A stretch of DNA of 64,000 nt from Petrotoga sp. 9PWA.NaAc.5.4 (GCF_002895485.1 NZ_AZRK01000002.1:124001-188000); one strand, 5' to 3'. Shown: positions 54,361-62,726, counted from the stretch's first letter. Program-made: numbers and translations. The notes: generated by a model from the letters alone, not told the origin.

Positions 54361-54488
54361 CTAATCCTTGCAAAATATGAATTTCTTTAGTTTTTCGGTA
54401 CTTGTACCGAAGGGAGGGGGAGAGGGCTCCACCCTGAACCCGTTGTAAATTCAAATACTTATTTTTAAAAAATTCTCATTTCTAAAGT
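54361..54488 (-). repeat. Dispersed TIR element, copy 2 in the feoA leader
   Basis: Minus orientation with perfect left end ATTTCTAAAGT at 54478-54488, hairpin AGGGCTCCACCCT (54423-54435) and palindrome CGGTACTTGTACCG (54396-54409). The right part is truncated where it meets copy 1, so the two are in tandem. Confidence 0.88.
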
Positions 54489-54521
54489 CCCCACTGAAAA
54501 AAATTTACTGTCTCTTTTGCT

Positions 54522-54550
54522 ATTATACTACTCTTAAAAAAGTTAGACAA
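54522..54550 (-). promoter_or_regulatory. Promoter of the feo operon
   Basis: TTGTCT (54550-54545), a 17-nt spacer and TATAAT (54527-54522) on the minus strand. It lies upstream of both repeat copies, so the transcript leader of feoA would be about 350 nt and contain them. No clear Fur box is seen. Confidence 0.72.
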
Positions 54551-54582
54551 GCCTAAAAATTAAGAAATAAAAAAGAAAATGT

Positions 54583-54611
54583 AAAAAAAGGGATCTAAAA
54601 AAGATCCCTTT
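54583..54611 (-). terminator. Terminator of the tRNA-Gln gene
   Basis: AAAGGGATCT and AGATCCCTTT around a 5-nt loop, followed on the minus strand by a run of T, 10 nt beyond the tRNA 3' end. Confidence 0.88.
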
Positions 54612-54620
54612 CGTAGTAGG

Positions 54621-54691
54621 CTGGGGGAAGAGGATTCGAACCTCTACTCGCGGAGTCAGAGTCCGCTGTCCTGCCGTTAGACGATCCCCCA
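54621..54691 (-). tRNA. tRNA-Gln (anticodon CTG)
   Basis: Minus strand, 71 nt. Acceptor TGGGGGA pairs with TCCCCCA, the discriminator is G and CCA is not encoded. The anticodon arm GCGGA-CTCTGAC-TCCGC gives anticodon CTG (reads CAG). The T arm AGAGG-TTCGAAT-CCTCT is canonical. It reads CAG, the rarer Gln codon in such an AT-rich genome. Confidence 0.95.
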
Positions 54692-54704
54692 TTTGGTAGT
54701 ATTA

Positions 54705-54733
54705 ATTATAACATAAAAAAAATTAGTTGACAA
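54705..54733 (-). promoter_or_regulatory. Promoter of the tRNA-Gln gene
   Basis: TTGTCA (54733-54728), a 17-nt spacer and TATAAT (54710-54705) on the minus strand. The -35 box overlaps the -35 box of the divergent promoter on the plus strand. Confidence 0.8.
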
Positions 54734-54754
54734 GCTACGGTTGCAATTTATGAT
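54727..54754 (+). promoter_or_regulatory. Promoter of the outer-membrane barrel gene
   Basis: TTGACA at 54727-54732, a 16-nt spacer and TATGAT at 54749-54754. It is divergent from the tRNA promoter and shares the palindromic TTGACAA with it. Confidence 0.65.
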
Positions 54755-54794
54755 AAAATTGCATAATGAGATTTTGATCCTTTTTTAAATATCT

Positions 54795-54858
54795 GCTTAG
54801 AAATAAAGATTTTAGAAAAACAATGTTTTGAATTTAAGTTTGATTCAGGGTGAAACCC
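54795..54858 (+). repeat. Left-half copy of the dispersed TIR element
   Basis: Plus orientation: CTTAGAAAT, the TTTTGAATTTAAG segment and the hairpin AGGGTGAAACCCA, in which the last pair is T-A instead of C-G of other copies. The annotated GTG start of the next gene lies inside this hairpin. Confidence 0.65.
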
Positions 54859-55728
54859 AGTTTGGAAGTGATAATTATAGAATATATAAAAATTAATTTC
54901 ATCATAAAAATTATTTTTATTATATTTTTATCTTTTTATTATTTCCCTCCTTCTTCAATTTTTTCTAAAAATTTATCTTTTGAAGATATTGATATTGAGC
55001 TTTCGATAGAATCATATCATTTTCATTATAAAGAATTCGATGAAGAAGGGAAGTTATTTATGCAAGAATATGGACTTATAACAAGTATATCTTATTCATA
55101 TGTTTATAATGTTAATGATTTCTTATTCAATTATTTAGGGCGGATATCTTGTGGAAAAGTTAATTATAATGGAAGAACTATGAATGGAAGACCTCTATAT
55201 TTAGAAAATATTTTTAACTGTGCATGGGAAACAAAAGCTACCTTAGGAAAGAAATTTTTGTTAAATTCAAAAATTGGTTTTACACCTTCGGTGGGGATAG
55301 GATATCGCTATTTAAATGACGATCTTGGAAAAGTATATTATGGAGGATACGAAAGAGAATCGAGATATTGGTATATTCCCTTGAACTTTGAAACAAACAT
55401 CAATTTCTCAAGTAGTAAAACTTATGGATTTAACTTAGAATTTGACTACTTTTTAAAAGGGTTGCAGAAAAGCCATTTAAGTGATTTTAACCCTTATTAT
55501 AACGATGTAGTGAACGTTCAAAACAGTGGTTTTGGTATAAAATCACGGGTTTTTATTGAAAAGGAACTTGATAAATATGAATTTTTGGGGGCATTGTTTA
55601 GTAATTTTTGGTATATTAAAAAATCTGAAATAAGCTTTCTTAAATATGGTGATGAGATTGTAGCAGAAGTTTGGGAACCAGAAAACATTACCTTAGAAAT
55701 AGGATTGATAATGGGATTAATTTTTTAA
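54850..55728 (+). CDS. Probable outer-membrane beta-barrel protein
   Basis: An exported protein of up to 292 residues. After a short lead there is a hydrophobic segment (IKINFIIKIIFIIFLSFYYF) acting as signal peptide. The rest alternates polar and aromatic residues (VGIGYRYLNDDLGKVYYGGY, SKTYGFNLEFDYFLKGLQ) and ends in a strand with terminal Phe (LEIGLIMGLIF), as outer-membrane barrels do. In Thermotogota it could reside in the toga. The family is unknown. The start is uncertain: GTG 54850 lies in a repeat hairpin without ribosome site; GTG 54868 is an alternative. Confidence 0.65.
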   Translation: MKPSLEVIIIEYIKINFIIKIIFIIFLSFYYFPPSSIFSKNLSFEDIDIELSIESYHFHYKEFDEEGKLFMQEYGLITSISYSYVYNVNDFLFNYLGRISCGKVNYNGRTMNGRPLYLENIFNCAWETKATLGKKFLLNSKIGFTPSVGIGYRYLNDDLGKVYYGGYERESRYWYIPLNFETNINFSSSKTYGFNLEFDYFLKGLQKSHLSDFNPYYNDVVNVQNSGFGIKSRVFIEKELDKYEFLGALFSNFWYIKKSEISFLKYGDEIVAEVWEPENITLEIGLIMGLIF

Positions 55729-55817
55729 ATAGTCTTCAATAATAAGCAATGATTTTATGAGAAAATTATTTTACAAAGTAAAACCTAAAGAGTCGCAAGG
55801 AGTTGAAAGATTGTTAT

Positions 55818-56915
55818 ATGAAATGTGAAGGTTGCGGCATAGAAATCCAAAGTAAAGATCCCAACAAAGCGGGTTATGTGCCTGAAAATGTGATTATAGA
55901 AAAATTGGCAAATGATGAACCAATAGTTTGTCAAAGATGTTTTAAATTAAGGCATTATAATCAACTGCTTCCTATAAACATTGATTCGGATTTTTCTTGT
56001 CAAATTGATAAAATCTTGAAAGATTTTAAAACCGTTATATGGCTTGTCGATGTTATTGATTTTGAAGGTACTTTTAGAAAAGAAATATTAGATAAATTAA
56101 AGGGGAAAAATGTCTTTCTTGTTGTAAACAAAATAGATCTTTTACCAAGAAGTACTTCTTACACCCAATTGAAGGAATGGTTGTATGAAAGAATAAAAGA
56201 TTCGGATTTAAAAATACCTAAGGAACATATTAGAATGATTAGTGTAAAAAATGGAGTGGGAATGGAAAGAACAAAAAAACTTTTAATAAAATCAGAAAGG
56301 GAGAAAGCTTTAATAATAGGAGTTGTCAATGTTGGTAAATCTTCTTTTTTAAAAAAATTAGGTGCAGAAAATTTAACTGTTAGTTCTTATCCCGGAACCA
56401 CACTTAATGTATTAAGAACAAAAATAAATAACATGGATTTAGAATTTTATGATACCCCAGGAATTTTTACAAAAGATCGGCTGTGCGATTTTTTCGATAT
56501 TTATTCTCAAGTCAAAATGATACCTTCCAAAAAGATTATTTCTAAAACTTTTACTGTTAATAAAGGAAATGTACTTTTTATTAGCGGTTTATTTTGGATA
56601 AAAGTTATAGAAAATGGAATAAACGATTTACCCCCTATTATGACAGTATTCCATCCAGAAGGTGTCTCTACACATAGAGCAAAGCAAGAAAGAGTAGATG
56701 AATTATTAACAAATAGAGATGTGCTGTTTCCGCCTTATTATTCAAGTTTTAAATATGAAAAAGTTAACTTTGAAAATATTGTATTAAGAGTAGATAAAGG
56801 TAATGATATAGCAATAGCAGGGGGAGGTTGGATTTCTATAAAAAGAGGGCCTTTAATAGCAGAAATAATAAAACCGAAAGAGCTTAAAGTTATTATTAGA
56901 AAGTCTATTAAGTGA
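55818..56915 (+). CDS. yqeH: YqeH-like circularly permuted GTPase
   Basis: Ribosome-assembly GTPase for the small subunit, about 365 residues. An N-terminal zinc finger (KCEGCGIEIQS and CQRCFKLRHYN) is followed by permuted GTPase motifs: G4 VVNKIDLLPRS, G5 ISVKNG, G1 GVVNVGKSSFLKKL, G2-like SYPGTTL and G3 YDTPGIF. The C-terminal domain ends with WISIKRGPLIAEI. ATG 55818 begins next to the zinc finger; a TTG at 55803 directly after AAGGAG is the alternative. The stop overlaps the frame of the next gene. Confidence 0.9.
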   Translation: MKCEGCGIEIQSKDPNKAGYVPENVIIEKLANDEPIVCQRCFKLRHYNQLLPINIDSDFSCQIDKILKDFKTVIWLVDVIDFEGTFRKEILDKLKGKNVFLVVNKIDLLPRSTSYTQLKEWLYERIKDSDLKIPKEHIRMISVKNGVGMERTKKLLIKSEREKALIIGVVNVGKSSFLKKLGAENLTVSSYPGTTLNVLRTKINNMDLEFYDTPGIFTKDRLCDFFDIYSQVKMIPSKKIISKTFTVNKGNVLFISGLFWIKVIENGINDLPPIMTVFHPEGVSTHRAKQERVDELLTNRDVLFPPYYSSFKYEKVNFENIVLRVDKGNDIAIAGGGWISIKRGPLIAEIIKPKELKVIIRKSIK

Positions 56916-56944
56916 GTAAAAATATCAATGTGGAGGTGTATATT

Positions 56945-57535
56945 TTGCAATTAAAAGAACCAGGTATAATAGTTGGAGTATCTAATAGACATGTTCATCT
57001 GTCACAAGAACACTTGGAGGTACTTTTTGGGGAAAATTATGAATTAACACCTATAAAACCTCTTGGTCAGCCGGGGCAGTATGCTTGTGATGAATGTGTT
57101 GATTTAATAGGACCTAAGGGTATTTTTCAAAAAGTAAGAATATTAGGCCCTGTAAGAAAAGAATCACAAGTTGAAATATCTCGAACAGATTCCTTTAAAT
57201 TAGGAATAACTCCACCAGTAAGAGACTCTGGAGATATACAAGGTACTCCAGGAATTACTCTAAAAGGTCCAAAGGGAGAAGTTGTTTTAGATAAGGGTGT
57301 TATCATAGCTAAAAGGCATATACATATGCTTCCAATTGATGCAGAACACTATGGAGTAAAAGATAAAGATATAGTATCAGTTTATTGCAATAAAGAAGGA
57401 AGAAGACTGATTTTTCAAGATGTTTTAATAAGAGTTAGTGAGAAGTTCGCATTAGAATTTCATGTAGATATAGATGAAGCAAATGCAGCTTTATTAAACA
57501 GTGGTGACTACATAAAAATTATTGAAAGGTTTTAA
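56945..57535 (+). CDS. PduL-type phosphate acyltransferase
   Basis: Phosphotransacylase converting acyl-CoA and phosphate to acyl phosphate, 196 residues. Two beta-barrel halves carry the zinc ligands: VGVSNRHVHLSQEHLE in the first and IIAKRHIHMLPIDAEHYG in the second, with LKGPKGEVVLDKGV between. No microcompartment targeting tail or shell genes are present, so it probably serves as the housekeeping phosphotransacetylase for acetate formation. The TTG start at 56945 has GGAGGTG 6 nt upstream; the frame open to GTG 56912 would place that site inside the gene. Confidence 0.9.
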   Translation: MQLKEPGIIVGVSNRHVHLSQEHLEVLFGENYELTPIKPLGQPGQYACDECVDLIGPKGIFQKVRILGPVRKESQVEISRTDSFKLGITPPVRDSGDIQGTPGITLKGPKGEVVLDKGVIIAKRHIHMLPIDAEHYGVKDKDIVSVYCNKEGRRLIFQDVLIRVSEKFALEFHVDIDEANAALLNSGDYIKIIERF

Positions 57536-57570
57536 AATGCTGGTAATTTCTTACCAGCATTTTTATTTTA
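57534..57570. terminator. Bidirectional terminator between pduL and rbgA
   Basis: TGCTGGTAA and TTACCAGCA around a 4-nt loop (57538-57559), with A and T runs on both sides, between convergent genes. Confidence 0.92.
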
Positions 57571-58380
57571 AAAATCTGAAGGAGTTTCATATGTAATGCA
57601 ACCGTACTTACCATCTGATAATTCCTTTAAAAAAATATTTCTGCCTCTTTCATAATCAAAGATTCCACCTTTTTTTATGAAATTTCTTTTTAAAGAAAAA
57701 AGTTCTATGAACTCGTACGAATTTTTGCAGCCTTCCCAATTAAGGAGTACTTTGCTTAAAATTTCTGGATACTCAATTCTCAAAAAATTAAATGCGTAGT
57801 TAAAAGCTTCTTCTAATTCATGATCCTCCGATTTTAAAGAACCTATCAAAATCAATTTGTTCACAATATTTTTATTGTAGAGTTTTGGGTACAATACTCC
57901 GGGAGTATCTAAAACTCTTAGTTTTTCTCCGATATTTATCCACTGAATGCCTCTTGTAATTCCTGGCTCATTTCCAACCGCTGCGGCTTTTTTACCTTTT
58001 AGTCTATTTATAAAAGTTGATTTTCCTACATTTGGTATTCCGACAATCATTATTCGCTTTTCATTAAATTTTTCTGGGATGAGAGGATCAATTTTTTTTA
58101 AAAAAAATTCTCTTAAATTTAGATTTTTAAGACTTAGTGAAAAAACTTCATTTCCATTAGCCTTATAATAATTTTCCCATTCTTTAGTTTTTTTCTTATC
58201 ACATAAATCGTATTTGTTCAGAACAATTATTCTATTTTTATTCCTGAAAAGTTGCTCTTCTTCATAAGCTCTACTTGCATAAGGAGCTCGTGCATCTAAA
58301 ATTTCAATCACAGCATTTACTATACTTAAATTATTTTTTATTATCTTTTTGGCTTTCTCAATATGACCGGGATACCACAT
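57568..58380 (-). CDS. rbgA: RbgA/YlqF-like ribosome-assembly GTPase
   Basis: Circularly permuted GTPase of 270 residues for large-subunit maturation. The N-terminus MWYPGHIEKAKKIIK and VIEILDARAPYASR are diagnostic. Motifs in order: G4 VLNKYDL, G5-like SLKNLN, G1 VGIPNVGKSTFINRL, G2 GITRG and G3 LDTPGVLYPK. The C-terminal helical domain binds RNA. It lies opposite and close to the small-subunit GTPase gene yqeH. Confidence 0.94.
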   Translation of the reverse strand: MWYPGHIEKAKKIIKNNLSIVNAVIEILDARAPYASRAYEEEQLFRNKNRIIVLNKYDLCDKKKTKEWENYYKANGNEVFSLSLKNLNLREFFLKKIDPLIPEKFNEKRIMIVGIPNVGKSTFINRLKGKKAAAVGNEPGITRGIQWINIGEKLRVLDTPGVLYPKLYNKNIVNKLILIGSLKSEDHELEEAFNYAFNFLRIEYPEILSKVLLNWEGCKNSYEFIELFSLKRNFIKKGGIFDYERGRNIFLKELSDGKYGCITYETPSDF

Positions 58381-58430
58381 GCTTATAACCCCTTTTAAAG
58401 AGAGTTTTTCATAGAAAATATTTTTGATAA

Positions 58431-58439
58431 ATTGTGTGA
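58431..58439 (+). promoter_or_regulatory. Putative extended -10 promoter before phoH
   Basis: TGATATAAT in the divergent region between rbgA and phoH. No clear -35 box is seen. Confidence 0.4.
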
Positions 58440-58453
58440 TATAATATTATTGA

Positions 58454-58468
58454 ATTGTATTATACAAT
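58454..58468. promoter_or_regulatory. Operator-like palindrome before phoH
   Basis: ATTGTAT, one base, ATACAAT: a perfect 7-bp inverted repeat downstream of the putative -10 element. Its binding protein is unknown. Confidence 0.35.
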
Positions 58469-58532
58469 AATTAGGAAATATGTAAATTAACGTTTCGTAA
58501 AACTTTATAAGTGTAAGGAGGGACATTAAATA

Positions 58533-59507
58533 TTGAGAAACACGATTTCAATTCCTAACAATGTGGAACCGATAGAAATATTTGGAGCTTATGATAGCAG
58601 GACCAAGTATTTGAAAAAAGAGTTAAATGTAGATATTCATTACAAAGATAGAAAAATATACATTGAAGGAAAAGATGTAGATTCCGTAGATAAGACTTAT
58701 AAAATATTTTCTGAACTATTAGAAATTTTAGATGAAGGACAATTGCTTGATTGGGATCAATTTCAATATATAGTTTCTCGGTATAAAAACAATGGCAATG
58801 GAGAGAATAGCGAGAAAAAGCAAAAATCAATGAAAGAAGTAGTTAATACTCAGATAGTAGGAACAAAAATCTTTGCAAAGACAGAAGGACAAGCTAATTA
58901 CATAGAATTATTAAAAAATAATGATATAGTTTTCAGCATAGGCCCTGCTGGGACGGGGAAAACTTATTTGGCAGTAGCAATGGCTGTCGATTATTTAAGG
59001 GCAGGTAAAGTACAACGTTTAATTTTAACGCGACCCGCGGTAGAAGCTGGAGAGAAATTGGGATTTTTGCCAGGAACATTATACGAAAAAGTAGATCCTT
59101 ATCTTAAGCCTTTGTTTGATGCTCTCTTAGATTTCATGGATTCTGATAGGTTAATTTCTTATAGGGAAAGAGGTATTATAGAAATATTACCATTAGCTTA
59201 TATGAGAGGTAGAACCTTAAATAATTCTTTTATCATATTAGATGAAGCTCAAAATACTACTTATCAACAAATGAAAATGTTTTTAACAAGAATCGGATTC
59301 AATTCAAGGGTGGTTATTACAGGAGATATTACCCAAATAGATTTAGAAAAAAAGAAAGATTCTGGACTCTTATCAGTTAAAGAGATTTTAGGAGAGAACA
59401 TTAAAGGAATTACATTTATTGAATTGAAAGAAGACGACGTTGTTAGAAACCCTTTGGTGAAAAATATAATAAAAGCTTATGAAAAGTATGAAAAAAATGA
59501 AAAATAA
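58533..59507 (+). CDS. PhoH-like ATPase
   Basis: RNA-associated ATPase of 324 residues (YbeZ/PhoH family). An N-terminal KH-like region (KIYIEGKDVDSVDKTYKIFS) precedes the ATPase core: Walker A IGPAGTGKTYLAVAMAVD, RPAVEAGEKLGFLPGTLYEK, Walker B FIILDEAQNTTYQQMK and FLTRIGFNSRVVITGD. The TTG start has AAGGAGGG about 10 nt upstream. It heads the conserved phoH-HD-ybeY cluster that is linked to rRNA maturation. Confidence 0.94.
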   Translation: MRNTISIPNNVEPIEIFGAYDSRTKYLKKELNVDIHYKDRKIYIEGKDVDSVDKTYKIFSELLEILDEGQLLDWDQFQYIVSRYKNNGNGENSEKKQKSMKEVVNTQIVGTKIFAKTEGQANYIELLKNNDIVFSIGPAGTGKTYLAVAMAVDYLRAGKVQRLILTRPAVEAGEKLGFLPGTLYEKVDPYLKPLFDALLDFMDSDRLISYRERGIIEILPLAYMRGRTLNNSFIILDEAQNTTYQQMKMFLTRIGFNSRVVITGDITQIDLEKKKDSGLLSVKEILGENIKGITFIELKEDDVVRNPLVKNIIKAYEKYEKNEK

Positions 59508-60912
59508 ATATTCATTTATAAAAAGACGTATAAAAAATAGATCCAATAATGAAAAGAATAATATTCATAATAAATATAGCGGAGTTGTTTTAAGAATATT
59601 TTTGTTCATTTTGTTATCTATTTTTACAGAAATTTTAGTTTATAATAGAATAACTTTTTATTTTCAAATTTCTTTTAATTTAGTTTTTTTACCGCTATGG
59701 TTTTTTATAGTAGAACTTGCTTTAAGAAAAAACCAATTGTTTAAATTACATTCTAAAAATTATTGGGCGGCTTTTTTAACGCCTCTTTTTTTAAATATTA
59801 TTCTAAACTTATTGGTGTACAAATACATAAACATAGTAGCTATATCAACCATATTAAGTACTTTAATAGTAACTTTGCTTATAAATTATGAGGTCGGAAT
59901 TTTAGCAGGATTTATATTTTCTGTATATTTTGGGATTTTATTTGGCTTTGATTTAAAATTCATGCTTTTTTTATTTTTGCCCGCATTTATCGTAGCTTTT
60001 TTTTCAAGAAAAATAAAAAGGAGAATAGAAATTATTTTACCTTTTATCTTAGCCTCGTTAACCCAAATGATTTTTTCTTATATAATTAATATTAATTATT
60101 CTGTATTTGATTATTTAATAATTTTGGAAATTAATTTCTTTAGTGTTCTAATAACAATGGGAATACTTCCTTTTTTTGAATACATGACCCGTGTTTACTC
60201 TGAAATAGGGTTATTAGAACTGGGAAATTTAAGTAATCCTCTTTTAAAGGAATTATCTTTAAAAGCACCTGGTACTTATTATCATAGTATGATCATTTCA
60301 AATCTTGCTGAAAGTGCCACCGAAACAATAAATGGGAATAGTACTTTAGCGAGAGTTTCAGCGTATTTTCACGATATTGGAAAAATATGGAGGCCACAAT
60401 TTTTTTCAGAAAACCAAAAAGTTAAAAATCCACATGTTAATATAAGTCCCAAACTCAGCTCGCTTATTCTTAATAATCATGTTACATATGGAATAGAATT
60501 AGCAAAAAAATATCGTTTACCTGTTTTGATAGAAGATATAATTTCTCAACACCAGGGAACAAGAGTAAAACAGTTTTTTTATAATGAATATTATCAAGAA
60601 ACAGGAATAAAGGATTCATCAATGTTTAGATATCCAGGTCCTATACCCCAATTTAAAGAATCTGCTGTCCTTATGATATGTGATGTGTCAGAAGCGGTAA
60701 CTCGTTCTATGCAGGAGATAAATCCTATAGAAATTAATCAGAAACTGGATGAAATAATTAATTCGTTGTTTTTAGAAGGCCAGTTGGATGATTGTGGGCT
60801 AACATTACGGGAAATAAAAAAGATTAAAGGAAGAATAGTTAAAACTATTTTAGAAATGAATCATAAAAGGATAAGTTATCCAAAAATTGACGTAGAAGAA
60901 TTAAAAGAATGA
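59479..60912 (+). CDS. Membrane HD-domain phosphohydrolase (PgpH-like, short form)
   Basis: Membrane protein of 477 residues with about seven helices and a cytoplasmic HD domain. Metal ligands are visible: TYYHSMIISNLAESA (His), SAYFHDIGKIWRP (HD), ILNNHVTYGIELAKKY and ISQHQGTRV (His), and MICDVSEAVTRSM (Asp). Full PgpH proteins (about 700 residues) carry an N-terminal extracytoplasmic 7TMR-HDED domain, which is absent here. In known cases the HD domain cleaves cyclic di-AMP. The start lies within the end of phoH (29-bp overlap); ATG 59488 is also possible. No good ribosome site is visible. Confidence 0.88.
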   Translation: MKSMKKMKNKYSFIKRRIKNRSNNEKNNIHNKYSGVVLRIFLFILLSIFTEILVYNRITFYFQISFNLVFLPLWFFIVELALRKNQLFKLHSKNYWAAFLTPLFLNIILNLLVYKYINIVAISTILSTLIVTLLINYEVGILAGFIFSVYFGILFGFDLKFMLFLFLPAFIVAFFSRKIKRRIEIILPFILASLTQMIFSYIININYSVFDYLIILEINFFSVLITMGILPFFEYMTRVYSEIGLLELGNLSNPLLKELSLKAPGTYYHSMIISNLAESATETINGNSTLARVSAYFHDIGKIWRPQFFSENQKVKNPHVNISPKLSSLILNNHVTYGIELAKKYRLPVLIEDIISQHQGTRVKQFFYNEYYQETGIKDSSMFRYPGPIPQFKESAVLMICDVSEAVTRSMQEINPIEINQKLDEIINSLFLEGQLDDCGLTLREIKKIKGRIVKTILEMNHKRISYPKIDVEELKE

Positions 60913-60926
60913 AAAGGTGTTCGTGA

Positions 60927-61352
60927 ATGAGGGTAAATATAATTAATCAGCAAGAGATCAAAAAAATAAATTCAAAAAAAATCAAAGAAATAGTAAAATC
61001 AATTTTAATAAAAGAAATTGGAGATAAAAAATCAGAAATAAATATATTAATAGCTGACGATGAAACGATTAAAAATTATAATAAGTATAGAGGAAAAGAT
61101 GAACCTACAGATGTATTATCTTTTGCTTATGGATTAAGCCAATCTATCATAGGAGATATAGTTATATCTGTTGAAAGTATAGAAAGGCAAGCAGGTGATT
61201 TTGGTAATACCTTTGAAGAAGAATTTTTCTACATACTCATTCATGGAGTTCTTCATATTATAGGTTACGATCATGAAGTTTCTGAAGAAGAGGCAAAAAA
61301 AATGTTTAAAATTCAGGATGAATATTTTGAAAGATTAGTAAAGAGGAGGTAG
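60927..61352 (+). CDS. ybeY: Endoribonuclease YbeY
   Basis: Zinc-dependent RNase of 141 residues needed for 16S rRNA 3' end processing and ribosome quality control. The metal site is LIHGVLHIIGYDHEVSEE (three His). GKDEPTDVLSFAYG and GDIVISVESIERQA are also conserved. It follows the HD gene by 14 bp, and phoH-HD-ybeY is a widespread order. Confidence 0.96.
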   Translation: MRVNIINQQEIKKINSKKIKEIVKSILIKEIGDKKSEINILIADDETIKNYNKYRGKDEPTDVLSFAYGLSQSIIGDIVISVESIERQAGDFGNTFEEEFFYILIHGVLHIIGYDHEVSEEEAKKMFKIQDEYFERLVKRR

Positions 61353-61357
61353 TAACT

Positions 61358-62590
61358 GTGGCAATTATTAGACCTTTTAAAGCTTTACGACCTTTTAAAG
61401 GAATAGAACAATGTTTTTCGTGTCCTCCATACGATGTTCTTGAAGAAGATGAAGTAAAAGAAATTATAAAAAGAAACCCCAATTCGTTTCTAAAAGTAAC
61501 GAGGGCTGAAGTTGAAGTAAAAGATAATCCTAAAGAAGATCCTTACGAAAAAGCCAAAGAGAATTTTCAGTCTTTTTTAGAAAGAGGTTCTATAGTACAA
61601 GACGATGAAGAAGCATTTTATATTTATCAAGAGATATGGCAAGGCATTTCCCAGACGGGATTTTTTGCGACAGTGAGTGTTGAAGAATATAAAAAAGGAA
61701 TAATAAAAAAACACGAGTTAACAAGGAAAGATAAAGAAGATGATAGAACAAATCATATACTGAATTTAAAAGCCCAAACAGGACCTGTCTTTTTATCTTT
61801 CAAAAGTAAAATAGAAATAAAGAACTTAATAAATTCTCTTATTCAAAATAAGCAACCACTTTATAATTTTTGTGATGAAAATAACATAAATCATAAACTC
61901 TGGAAAATATCAGAAAAAGAAAACATTGAAAAATTGAAAAAATCTTTCGAAGAGATAGATTATTTATATATCGTTGATGGACATCATAGAGCTGCAGCAG
62001 CTTCCCGAGTACAAGAAATAATGAGAGAAAAAGATCCTTCCTACGATGAAAATGAACCGTATAATTTCTTTATGGCCGCCATCTTTCCTCATGACGAACT
62101 GCGAATCCTTCCTTACCATAGAATAGTAAAAGATCTAAATGGACTGAAAGAAGAAGAATTTTTGAAAAAATTAGAAACATATTTTAAAATTGAAAAAGCA
62201 CCCCATCCTCATTATTCTCCTGAAGAAATGCATACTTTCGGCATGTATTTAAGAAAAGAATGGTATAAACTTACCTTTAAAGGACAATTAAGCAACGATC
62301 CCGTTGAAAACCTTGATGTACAAATACTGCAAAAATATATATTAGAACCTGTACTTTCAATAGAAGATCCTCGTAGTGACCCAAAAATATATTTCATTGG
62401 TGGTATAAAAGGTATAGGAGAATTGGAGAAATGGGTGGATGAAAAAGGTTGGAAAGTGGCATTTTCTATGTACCCAACTCAAATGAACCAGCTTTTTGAA
62501 GTAGCAGATTCTAACAAGATAATGCCTCCAAAATCCACATGGTTTGAACCAAAATTAAGGAGTGGTTTATTGATTCATAAAATCAGCTAA
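61358..62590 (+). CDS. DUF1015 family protein
   Basis: A 410-residue protein of the DUF1015 family of unknown function. FKALRPFKGIEQCFSCPPYD at the start, FYIYQEIWQGISQTGFFATV, GIIKKHELTRKDKEDDRTNH and YLYIVDGHHRAAAASRVQEI (a ParB/SerK-like nucleotide-binding segment) are conserved. SerK-type serine kinases share this fold, so it may be a kinase. The GTG start at 61358 has GAGGAGGT upstream; it is 5 bp after ybeY. Confidence 0.88.
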   Translation: MAIIRPFKALRPFKGIEQCFSCPPYDVLEEDEVKEIIKRNPNSFLKVTRAEVEVKDNPKEDPYEKAKENFQSFLERGSIVQDDEEAFYIYQEIWQGISQTGFFATVSVEEYKKGIIKKHELTRKDKEDDRTNHILNLKAQTGPVFLSFKSKIEIKNLINSLIQNKQPLYNFCDENNINHKLWKISEKENIEKLKKSFEEIDYLYIVDGHHRAAAASRVQEIMREKDPSYDENEPYNFFMAAIFPHDELRILPYHRIVKDLNGLKEEEFLKKLETYFKIEKAPHPHYSPEEMHTFGMYLRKEWYKLTFKGQLSNDPVENLDVQILQKYILEPVLSIEDPRSDPKIYFIGGIKGIGELEKWVDEKGWKVAFSMYPTQMNQLFEVADSNKIMPPKSTWFEPKLRSGLLIHKIS

Positions 62591-62726
62591 ACATGTTTTT
62601 TGCTGTTTAAATTTATGTTTGTACAAGTGTCAAGAAATATAGAAAACGAAACTCTCTCTACTCCTTCTTCTTCGATAATGGAGCGAAAAATTGAAAAAAT
62701 TCATAGCTGATAAGGATTAAATAGGG

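Noticed and set aside
54289-54435. GC hairpins of the dispersed element as intrinsic terminators
   Set aside because: No T run follows on either strand and the hairpins lie between promoter and gene.
56912-56944. Extended N-terminus of the PduL gene from GTG 56912
   Set aside because: The ribosome site GGAGGTG at 56932-56938 would lie inside the gene; the TTG at 56945 fits it.
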